Shown: piece after piece, positions 1-5,723 of the stretch
How the letters are laid out: each line of letters opens with the position of its first letter
Position numbering within the stretch: the stretch's first letter is position 1
DNA from: Methanosarcinales archaeon
GTDB lineage: Archaea > Halobacteriota > Methanosarcinia > DSM-18856 > Methermicoccaceae
DNA length: 6,181 bases
Assembly (NCBI GenBank): GCA_003661015.1
Contig: QMVI01000069.1
Location: 1-6,181, forward strand
Direction: 5' to 3'
Translations under genes and position numbers: made by a program
The notes under the pieces: model-generated
Database searches by the model: none
Told to the model about the DNA's origin: nothing
The model's input: the letters and a program-made list of their open reading frames with translations, nothing else

Positions 1-324
1 GCTCGACACAGAAACCACATGCTCAACTTCCCTGATGTAGCTCTCGAGTGAGTCCATCGCTTCCAGAACTTCTGGAGATGTTATATCATCGGAAGAAACC
101 ATCACAACAAGGGTGTCTGTTCTGAAATTTTCAAGATAGAGATGCTCATAGTCCTGGTATAGGCGAGAGTCCTCATCAACAAATGTATCGGTGCCAGTTG
201 CAAATTCTATCTGTTGAGCCATAAACAAGGAGAGTATGAAGAGGAGGGTGGCACCTACGATTATCAGTCTCCCATGAGTCTCCACGAATATGCCAAGCCT
301 CTCGTAGAACCTTCTGATGGACAT
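1..324 (-). CDS. RND-superfamily exporter, HAE3/MMPL type, N-terminal part (runs off left edge)
   Basis: Translating the minus strand from the ATG at 324 gives 108 open residues beginning MSIRRFYERLGIF and running off the window. Residues about 20-36 (LIIVGATLLFILSLFMA) form one hydrophobic membrane helix, preceded by a short basic cytoplasmic tail. The following segment (FATGTDTFVDEDSRLYQDYEHLY, in pieces) and the strand TLVVMVSSDD match the start of the first extracytoplasmic domain of the hydrophobe/amphiphile efflux-3 (HAE3) RND family, where the GTDxFVDxDS-like stretch is typical. Full-length members have about 12 membrane helices and 700-900 residues, so most of the protein is missing here. 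Such proteins are thought to move hydrophobic molecules across the membrane using the ion gradient; the substrate is unknown. The in-frame stop just upstream (TAG at 336-334) makes the ATG the only plausible start; a GGTGA purine tract is present but only one base from the ATG, closer than usual. It follows the LutAB-like gene by 25 bases and is probably co-transcribed. Confidence 0.8.
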   Translation of the reverse strand, partial: MSIRRFYERLGIFVETHGRLIIVGATLLFILSLFMAQQIEFATGTDTFVDEDSRLYQDYEHLYLENFRTDTLVVMVSSDDITSPEVLEAMDSLESYIREVEHVVSVSS

Positions 325-349
325 CTCACCGAACTATATCGTAATTCGA

Positions 350-2152
350 TTATAAGTTTGTTGTTTTGGTGTGGAACCAGATGAACTCGACAACATCGAG
401 AACCTTGCCACCCGCTTCTGTGAGGTTGTGGGCACAGAAGTTGCACGGAGTTATGATGGTTGACTCGCCAGCCTTCTCCACGATTTCGCGGGACATCTTC
501 AAGGTGAGTTCTGGGAAGGCAGACCTTACCCCACCTCCCCCACCACAGCACCATCTCGGCAGTGGCTCTATGAGGTTGGGGGTGTCGAACATGGACAGGA
601 ATCTTTTTTCGAAGTCTTTGCTCATGTGGCAGGAGTGATGGTATTTGTAGGTCGTATTGTCAAAATTTCTCACCTCGAGTTTACCCTCCTCTATGAGGTC
701 AAGCAGAACCTCGCCTATGTGAATGGCATCCACACCCGCCCCCCTCAAAACCGAGTGGCATGCAACGCACATGCACACAACTTTCTTTCCCTCCAGTCTT
801 TCAAGAAGTCGGAGCAGCACATCTTCATGGGGGAGTCCTATGTTTTTCAGGGGAGAGCCACAGCAAACCTCATCTATGAGAGAGAACTCAAATCCTCCTG
901 AGTTCAGAAGCTCTATTCCCTTGACCAGAGTACTTTTTCTTCTCGCCAGAGTGAAGCAACCAGCAAACAAAATGGTGTCTGCATCACTTTTGATGTCAAA
1001 ATCAAAATCGTATTCAAAAATTCTTCCAGAAAGAGCCCTTTGATAGAGTTTCTGATGGGGCTTCAGCACATCTCCCTCAGATATCCTTCGCCTCCTCAAT
1101 TCGAGGAGGAGGGAGTTGAGTTCGATCATGGAGGGGCAGTTCTCTTTGCAGAGCGAACACATCGTGCATTTGAAAAGCACATCTGAGTCTATCCCCAAGA
1201 TGGCAGACCTGACGATTCCGGCAGAACTCCCAACCATTTCAGCATTGTAAACCGGGCAGTGGACAACACACGAACCACACCCTATGCACTTCAGAACATC
1301 TCTGAATGAGGAGTTCAGAATCTCCCCTCTCCCGTTGTCTATTACGACGAGCACAACCTCCTTCGGTCCGTACATTCCTTTTATGTACCTCTTTTCGATG
1401 TCAGCTGTCTTGGATGGTCCTCCAACGAATTCCACGAATGATGGAACTATAGAGCCGGTTGCGTACAGGGTCTGAAGTCTTATCGCAACTACCGCATCAT
1501 CCATACTTTCGTATATCTTATCGAGTCCAACAAGCATCACCACCCTTTCCGCATTCGAGAGAATCTGGCTCACATTCCCCTCGTTGTGTATTATGAAACA
1601 GCAACCCTCTTTCGCACATACACCGTTCACACCCAGTATGCCCACCTTTGAATTTCTGATATGTGATAGGACATCCCTTCTTATCAAATCAGTCATCTCC
1701 TCCACACTGGCCTCTTCCCTGTCGAGTATTCCATGTTTCATGAGAACCCGCTTCACATCCTCCGCAGAGAAATGGGATATGGGGGCGGTTGGATGGGAAG
1801 GTGAGTCTCCTGTGAGCTGGAGAATTCGGTCTCCAAGGTCTGTTTCCACGAATTCGATTCCCTCTGATTCGAAGAAGTTTCTGATGTCAAGTTCGTACGT
1901 GAGGTTTGTTTTCGACTTCACAACCTTCTTTTCAGACCCTATTACGGATTTTATAACGGAAAGTGCATCTTCTCTTGTTTTTGCGAAGAAAACTTCGAAA
2001 CCGTTTGCCTTCAGGCTCTTCAAAGCGATGTCCCAAAGCTCGTCCAATTTATGCAGTGATTCGTCTCTGATATGAGAAAGTTTCTGTCTCTCGTTATCGT
2101 CAACTGCAATCCGTTCCCTTACCTCTGCAAACGCCTTCTTCAAAGGTTCCAT
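350..2152 (-). CDS. LUD-domain iron-sulfur oxidoreductase, LutB-LutA type fusion (lactate-utilisation / HdrD-like)
   Basis: A 600-residue cytoplasmic iron-sulfur protein. Residues about 40-275 are a LUD domain, with the LutB-type stretches VVKSK (77-81), VETDLGDRILQLTGDSPSH (102-120) and VGGPSKTADIEK (243-254). Two ferredoxin-type 4Fe-4S motifs follow: C289-x2-C292-x2-C295-x3-C299-P and C329-x2-C332-x2-C335-x3-C339-P. The C-terminal third carries two cysteine-rich CCG domains like those of LutA, GlpC and HdrD: C399/C430-C431-G/C462-x2-C465 and C508/C535-C536-G/C570-x2-C573. In Bacillus LutA and LutB are separate chains acting with LutC in L-lactate oxidation to pyruvate; here the B and A parts are one polypeptide. 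An electron-transferring 2-hydroxy-acid oxidation role is inferred by family; the substrate is not shown. No LutC or flavin dehydrogenase gene is seen alongside. The ATG at 2152 has no Shine-Dalgarno but sits a few bases after the transcript start predicted from the TATA box at 2181-2188. An HdrD-like quinone- or disulfide-linked reductase is the main alternative. Confidence 0.9.
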   Translation of the reverse strand: MEPLKKAFAEVRERIAVDDNERQKLSHIRDESLHKLDELWDIALKSLKANGFEVFFAKTREDALSVIKSVIGSEKKVVKSKTNLTYELDIRNFFESEGIEFVETDLGDRILQLTGDSPSHPTAPISHFSAEDVKRVLMKHGILDREEASVEEMTDLIRRDVLSHIRNSKVGILGVNGVCAKEGCCFIIHNEGNVSQILSNAERVVMLVGLDKIYESMDDAVVAIRLQTLYATGSIVPSFVEFVGGPSKTADIEKRYIKGMYGPKEVVLVVIDNGRGEILNSSFRDVLKCIGCGSCVVHCPVYNAEMVGSSAGIVRSAILGIDSDVLFKCTMCSLCKENCPSMIELNSLLLELRRRRISEGDVLKPHQKLYQRALSGRIFEYDFDFDIKSDADTILFAGCFTLARRKSTLVKGIELLNSGGFEFSLIDEVCCGSPLKNIGLPHEDVLLRLLERLEGKKVVCMCVACHSVLRGAGVDAIHIGEVLLDLIEEGKLEVRNFDNTTYKYHHSCHMSKDFEKRFLSMFDTPNLIEPLPRWCCGGGGGVRSAFPELTLKMSREIVEKAGESTIITPCNFCAHNLTEAGGKVLDVVEFIWFHTKTTNL

Positions 2153-2163
2153 CAGAGTAAATG

Positions 2164-2171
2164 TTTTAAAT
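2164..2171 (+). promoter_or_regulatory. TATA box of tRNA-Phe
   Basis: TTTTAAAT is centred about 26 bases upstream of the first base of the mature tRNA (2194), the normal archaeal TATA-to-start distance. It lies inside the divergent spacer, between the start codon of the LutAB-like gene and that gene's own TATA box. Confidence 0.6.
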
Positions 2172-2180
2172 TGTTATGGT

Positions 2181-2188
2181 TAATATAA
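2181..2188 (-). promoter_or_regulatory. TATA box of the LutAB-like operon
   Basis: On the minus strand the sequence reads TTATATTA. A start about 26 bases downstream would fall near 2158, leaving a leader of only about six bases before the ATG at 2152, in keeping with the lack of a ribosome binding site there. The box lies only a few bases from the 5' end of tRNA-Phe, so the two divergent promoters interleave. Confidence 0.5.
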
Positions 2189-2193
2189 TGTTA

Positions 2194-2267
2194 GCCCAGG
2201 TAGCTCAGTCTGGGAGAGCGCCGCGCTGAAGACGCGGTTGTCCCCGGTTCAAATCCGGGTCTGGGCA
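2194..2267 (+). tRNA. tRNA-Phe (anticodon GAA)
   Basis: A complete 74-base cloverleaf. The acceptor arms GCCCAGG (2194-2200) and TCTGGGC (2260-2266) pair over seven positions with one G-U, and the discriminator base is A2267. The D stem is GCTC/GAGC (2203-2206, 2216-2219). The anticodon stem CCGCG/CGCGG (2221-2225, 2233-2237) encloses the loop CTGAAGA with anticodon GAA at 2228-2230. G37, the usual target for wyosine-type modification in archaeal tRNA-Phe, follows the anticodon. The T arm is CCCGG/CCGGG with loop TTCAAAT (2248-2254). There is no intron, and CCA is not encoded, so the CCA-adding enzyme must supply it. The gene is convergent with the restriction-modification gene, whose stop lies 29 bases beyond, and its 3' end appears to be the target of an insertion. 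Confidence 0.98.
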
Positions 2268-2277
2268 TTTGTATTTT
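2268..2277 (+). terminator. T-rich terminator of tRNA-Phe
   Basis: TTTGTATTTT begins directly after the discriminator base. Archaeal RNA polymerase terminates at such short T-rich tracts without needing a hairpin. Most of this tract lies inside the 14-base direct repeat that starts at 2269. Confidence 0.55.
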
Positions 2278-2282
2278 CAATC
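2269..2282 (+). repeat. Direct repeat copy A beside tRNA-Phe (putative attachment site)
   Basis: TTGTATTTTCAATC occurs here, two bases after the tRNA 3' end, and again without mismatch and in the same orientation at 5596-5609. The two copies bracket the restriction-modification gene, whose stop codon lies only 14 bases inside this copy. Allowing single-base gaps, similarity continues on both sides: into the tRNA end (TCTGGGCAT versus TCTGAGTAT) and outward (TTC versus CTTC). Confidence 0.6.
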
Positions 2283-2296
2283 TTCTGTGTAATATC

Positions 2297-5200
2297 TCAA
2301 TTACTCCAACGGTCAAGATTGCTTCTAACCTCACCTTCTTTGAAAATTTCCAGCACTGTTTCAGATATTTCTGAAAGTTCGTTTTCAAGCTCAATTTTTA
2401 TTTCAGAACGTATCTTCCCCACTGACCTGTATTTCTCCACCAGTTCTTCCCGTAAAGCCCATGCTCTTCGCTCACATATTTTGCCAAGCTCTGCCAATCT
2501 CATGTGTAATTCATTCCCTGAATTGTATTTCGGAATCGGTAGCTCAAGGACTTTTTTATGAATGTGTCTCGGACCGAACAGACCTCTTGTCTGCATATCC
2601 TTAATCAGCTCATCCACGATGGGGGCGTTCAGACATGCACTGAGGTAATACGCCTCTCCTCCATCATCTGTCTCATAACAATAACATGTATGATCAACAA
2701 TCAATCCGCTGACCTTCACACTTGTACCGTCAACCTTAACAGACTTTGGAATGCTCTCCATGTCCACGACTGAAGAAACGATGTAAGTTCCAGATGTGTT
2801 GTAAACCACTTTGAAGCGGTTGGATGGATTCTGTCGGGTAAGTTTGTTTCTGTAGTTTAACCACTCGAGCAGGGACTCGGTTGTTGTGGCAGACTTCCTT
2901 TCCTCCCAGATTTCCTCTGCCCTCTTAATCCATTCTGCAAGTTTGAATCCTTTGCTCTCAGCCTCATCTCTTGTGATGACCCTGTATCCATCCCTTGTTG
3001 GCTGTATCGGAAGGACAGCCATTGGCAAAGGCAGGTATGCGAATGGAACGAGCTCAGAGCCCGTGATGACGAAATAAAGAAAATCGCTCTCAACGTTTCC
3101 ACGCATTCTCACGTCTTTATACTGGTCTTTTGCTTGTTTTATCGCTCTGCTCGATGTCTCAACATAAGGTGTTCTCGGATTTATCCCGAGCCTCTCATGT
3201 TTTTTGATTTCAACAAACCAGAGAAGTCTTGGAACAACAGTTGCACCCTGACAGAATCTACTAGAATAGAAAGATTCGGTCAGGCTAATGTCAATCTCTT
3301 TGTCGGTTATACAGGACCTACTGCCTATCTCGGTTACTCTGTACTCACACTTCTGTATCTCCAGCACGTCAAATGCCTCATCCAACGATGCATTTCTGTT
3401 AGTAAGTTTTCCAATGAACCTCTCTCCTTCCACAGGATATTCTGTATCAATCCCCTTCTCAGCTTTAATCACACAGGATGGGACATTGAATAATGGAGAC
3501 ACTCTCTCCAAATCCATTATCTTAACAATCCCAAGTCTGTTGTCCGATTCCCCCAGACTATAAAGTCCTTTCCTGAAACTGTTGTGTTGATCTGCTGAAA
3601 ACACACTTCTTGGCATTACGAATTCTATTGTGCCTCCATCTGCCAAATAGAGGTCTGAAACTCTCAAAAAGAAAAGAGTTGCCATCTCCATCTGGGTTAT
3701 CAATTCCCATTTCTCGCTTGGTAGCAATTTGTAAATTTTTGTTATGAGTCCTTTTATTTTTTCCTGATATCTCACATTGGCAATGTATCTGTAAGATAGC
3801 CAAGGAGGATTTCCAACAATACAGTCAAACTTTCTGACCTCCAGAAATACTGGCTTATAGATGTTCTTGAGAATGAAACCCCAGATTGTATCTCTTCCTT
3901 CTCTGATGAATTGCTCCATTGTTTGAGCAACATCAAAGATGAGCATCAGATCATTCTCCTCAGTTACGATTCCCTCCAATCTTCTTTTGAGCACTTCAAC
4001 CTCCACATTTCCCTCTCTGGCAACCTCTTTTACAACATCAATCACCACATCGAACTCGTGATATTTCTTTGCAAGTGATGCGGGAATTGTAAAAGCCAGT
4101 CCATCTACCTCAAAGACATAGGAGTCTGCTCCAGATGTAACCCGTCTGAACTCAGGTGGGAATATAGAATTGGAGAGATACACTGGGATGTATATCTCTG
4201 GCATTTGTTCAGGGCGATTGTATAGTAGCTCTCCAAGAGACAGCACATAATTAACTTTGCTGATTATGACTGCAAGAGGATGAATGTCCATCCCAACAAC
4301 ATTGTTTAGTATGTGCTCTAATACCTCTGAAGGAGGCTTGTCATCCAAAACTTCTCTTTTTAGATGAATTGCCTTGACCAAAAACGTTCCAGAGCCACAC
4401 GCAGGGTCCAAAACAGATTTACTTCCATCCAAAACATCTCTGACAATGTATTCTGCAAGCCAGTCAGGTGTATAGTACTCGCCCAAATCATGTCTTTCTT
4501 CTGGGTCAACAAGCTGTTGATACAATCCTTTCAACACATCTTCGCTCAGATTACTGAAATCGTATCTGGACAGTCCTTCGATGATAGTTCTCATCAACTC
4601 CAACCCAATTTCGGGAACTCTGATAATCCAGCTAAAGAAGTCCTCCTCAAACAGATGAATTCCCCATTTTAAAAAATATTCTCCAGTAATTATCTCAATG
4701 AATTCCTCATCTGAACCGGGAATTCTCCCTCCCAAATAATGCATTGATGCTATGAGTTTAGCCAATGTGCTAAGATAGGTGTGTCTTAAAAACAAACTCT
4801 CGCTATTGATCTTAGAACCGTATACAATTTCGAGGTATTTCGACCACTCATCGTAAAGAAGTTTTACTTCTGAGTTTTCTTTCGTTTCATTCCATCCCTT
4901 TTCTATCAATATAGTACACCGTTTATAAATTGGAGAGTCTAAACCAAAATCTCCTATGAAAGATTCTGTTGTGGGCGTTATAGACTCAGAATAGAGTAAA
5001 TACCTATCCAGCCATAGATAAACATGCTCAGGTTCTGCAGTTGAGATGTCAATCCTGTCGGCTTCTTCCAGTTTGAGATTCTCAAGTCTAAGTTCTTCCC
5101 CTCTTAAAGTAGGTATAAATACGACGAAATGAATACCATCTGTTGCAATGAGAAAATATTTTGTTTTTCTTTCCCCCTCATTATTCCAAATTGTGTAACA

Positions 5201-5503
5201 ATACCTTCGCAATTCTTCCTTAGCGATTTCCAACTTATTTTCACTCAATTCATCTTTAAATTCTAAAATGAGGTTACCAAAAACTGCATCTGCTCTTCCC
5301 CTTATAACCACTATTGACTCTGCATCCCCTTGTTCCGTTCTCAAATATTCCTCAAGGTACGGGATTCTATCTCTATTAACTTCAGGAAAAACTTTTCTGA
5401 TGAATTCAAGAAAATAGAATGCTTTTGATGCTTCTGTATGCTGTATTTTGACATATTCTAAGTACTTATTGAGTTCTTCGTTAAATCTGGAATCTTGAAG
5501 CAT
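2297..5503 (-). CDS. Single-chain restriction-modification enzyme (type IIG-like): PD-(D/E)xK nuclease plus N6-adenine DNA methyltransferase
   Basis: Residue numbers count from the ATG at 5503 (1068 residues). The N-terminus carries a nuclease core D72-x8-E81-x-K83 (in GRADAVFGNLILEFK), the PD-(D/E)xK signature. A helical linker follows (about 190-335). The methyltransferase begins with LGEYYTP (340-346), has the S-adenosylmethionine loop D366-PACGSG-T, then MDIHP (405-409) and the catalytic tetrapeptide NPPW (565-568), which marks an amino methyltransferase acting on adenine. The C-terminal part (about 740-1000) should be target recognition, ending in LPIPKYN (988-994), a stretch common at the end of such regions, then a charged helical tail. 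Cutting and modification of foreign DNA by one protein is inferred; the target site cannot be read. The frame stays open to a TTG at 5551 and an ATG at 5512, but the TATA box at 5527-5532 predicts a start at about 5503, giving a leaderless mRNA. Motif I to NPPW is about 200 residues, which seems long. A methylase without active cutting or a BREX/DISARM-type methylase is less likely because no partner genes are seen. Confidence 0.87.
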   Translation of the reverse strand: MLQDSRFNEELNKYLEYVKIQHTEASKAFYFLEFIRKVFPEVNRDRIPYLEEYLRTEQGDAESIVVIRGRADAVFGNLILEFKDELSENKLEIAKEELRRYCYTIWNNEGERKTKYFLIATDGIHFVVFIPTLRGEELRLENLKLEEADRIDISTAEPEHVYLWLDRYLLYSESITPTTESFIGDFGLDSPIYKRCTILIEKGWNETKENSEVKLLYDEWSKYLEIVYGSKINSESLFLRHTYLSTLAKLIASMHYLGGRIPGSDEEFIEIITGEYFLKWGIHLFEEDFFSWIIRVPEIGLELMRTIIEGLSRYDFSNLSEDVLKGLYQQLVDPEERHDLGEYYTPDWLAEYIVRDVLDGSKSVLDPACGSGTFLVKAIHLKREVLDDKPPSEVLEHILNNVVGMDIHPLAVIISKVNYVLSLGELLYNRPEQMPEIYIPVYLSNSIFPPEFRRVTSGADSYVFEVDGLAFTIPASLAKKYHEFDVVIDVVKEVAREGNVEVEVLKRRLEGIVTEENDLMLIFDVAQTMEQFIREGRDTIWGFILKNIYKPVFLEVRKFDCIVGNPPWLSYRYIANVRYQEKIKGLITKIYKLLPSEKWELITQMEMATLFFLRVSDLYLADGGTIEFVMPRSVFSADQHNSFRKGLYSLGESDNRLGIVKIMDLERVSPLFNVPSCVIKAEKGIDTEYPVEGERFIGKLTNRNASLDEAFDVLEIQKCEYRVTEIGSRSCITDKEIDISLTESFYSSRFCQGATVVPRLLWFVEIKKHERLGINPRTPYVETSSRAIKQAKDQYKDVRMRGNVESDFLYFVITGSELVPFAYLPLPMAVLPIQPTRDGYRVITRDEAESKGFKLAEWIKRAEEIWEERKSATTTESLLEWLNYRNKLTRQNPSNRFKVVYNTSGTYIVSSVVDMESIPKSVKVDGTSVKVSGLIVDHTCYCYETDDGGEAYYLSACLNAPIVDELIKDMQTRGLFGPRHIHKKVLELPIPKYNSGNELHMRLAELGKICERRAWALREELVEKYRSVGKIRSEIKIELENELSEISETVLEIFKEGEVRSNLDRWSN

Positions 5504-5526
5504 AAAAACCATTATCAAACATTGAG

Positions 5527-5532
5527 ATTTAA
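5527..5532 (-). promoter_or_regulatory. Probable TATA box of the restriction-modification gene
   Basis: The minus strand reads TTAAAT, centred 26-27 bases upstream of the ATG at 5503, the same spacing as TATA to transcript start at tRNA-Phe. This favours a leaderless transcript starting at that ATG. A second AT-rich candidate (minus-strand TACAATATAC, 5591-5600) would instead give a leader of roughly 60 bases. Confidence 0.45.
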
Positions 5533-5537
5533 GAGTT

Positions 5538-5559
5538 GTGTATCTGGGCAAGGATACAC
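5538..5559. repeat. Inverted repeat upstream of the restriction-modification promoter
   Basis: GTGTATC (5538-5544) and GATACAC (5553-5559) are perfect complements separated by eight bases. The centre lies about 19 bases upstream of the centre of the probable TATA box, where an archaeal activator or repressor could bind. The TTG at 5551, the earliest conceivable start of the downstream gene, falls in the loop. The likely function is an operator; a DNA-level coincidence is possible. Confidence 0.45.
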
Positions 5560-5595
5560 TTACACATGAAAGATTGAGTAGTCGCTCTGAGTATA

Positions 5596-5609
5596 TTGTA
5601 TTTTCAATC
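5596..5609 (+). repeat. Direct repeat copy B (putative distal attachment site)
   Basis: This is the second perfect copy of TTGTATTTTCAATC (first at 2269-2282). It lies 92 bases upstream of the ATG of the restriction-modification gene, in otherwise non-coding DNA. The preceding bases TCTGAGTAT (5586-5594) resemble the tRNA-Phe 3' end TCTGGGCAT, as if a degenerate copy of the tRNA end were also present. Confidence 0.6.
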
Positions 5610-5654
5610 CTTCATCTCCATGCAAATCTGACCGTGATAACCCAAAGAGACTAG

Positions 5655-5680
5655 AAAATCAACTTAAAAGTATTGATTTT
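5655..5680. promoter_or_regulatory. Inverted repeat over the promoter of the zinc-ribbon gene (putative operator)
   Basis: AAAATCAA (5655-5662) and TTGATTTT (5673-5680) form a perfect 8-base inverted repeat with a 10-base spacer, CTTAAAAGTA. The spacer holds the likely TATA box TTAAAAGT (5664-5671), which would give a transcript start near 5694 and a leader of about 30 bases. A dimeric repressor bound here would cover the TATA box and block TBP/TFB. This reading is inferred from geometry; a second AT-rich element, ATAAATA at 5694-5700, is an alternative TATA box. Confidence 0.45.
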
Positions 5681-5713
5681 GTAATTGTAAAACATAAATA
5701 TGTGTTAGTTGAG

Positions 5714-5718
5714 AAGGT
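5714..5718 (+). promoter_or_regulatory. Ribosome binding site that selects the zinc-ribbon start
   Basis: AAGGT, within GAGAAGGT, lies five bases before the ATG at 5724 and complements the archaeal 16S rRNA 3' end. It favours this ATG over the in-frame TTG at 5709, which lies upstream of the site. Confidence 0.55.
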
Positions 5719-5723
5719 ATCAC

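Larger units (their letters stand above)
2269..5609. mobile_element. Putative single-gene restriction-modification island inserted at tRNA-Phe
   Basis: The interval is bounded by two perfect 14-base direct repeats, one abutting a tRNA 3' end, the classic archaeal and bacterial integration target. It contains a single gene, a defence enzyme of a class that often moves horizontally. Hand counts of 60-base samples in the gene's 5' third mostly gave about 28-40% G+C, against about 40-58% in the LutAB-like and DUF89 genes. No integrase, transposase or terminal inverted repeat is present, so this may be a decayed or passively moved element. The boundaries are inferred from the repeats alone. Confidence 0.4.

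Noticed and set aside
1584..2075. A 163-residue plus-strand open frame opposite the LutAB-like gene
   Set aside because: It is antisense to the well-conserved LUD domain, has a low-complexity serine-rich product and shows no family signature.
2191..2394. A 67-residue minus-strand open frame covering the tRNA
   Set aside because: It runs through the tRNA antisense and the end of the restriction-modification gene in another frame; the tRNA fold fully explains this sequence.
3134..3493. Plus-strand open frames opposite the restriction-modification gene
   Set aside because: They overlap a continuous, motif-bearing minus-strand gene and resemble no known protein.
2283..5595. Terminal inverted repeats of an insertion sequence around the restriction-modification gene
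   Set aside because: The inner ends next to both direct repeats were compared in opposite orientation and show no matching stretch, and there is no transposase.
5504..5723. A box C/D or other small RNA in the AT-rich intergenic region
   Set aside because: A GTGATAA resembling box C is present near 5632, but no D box lies downstream at a suitable distance and no flanking stem is seen.
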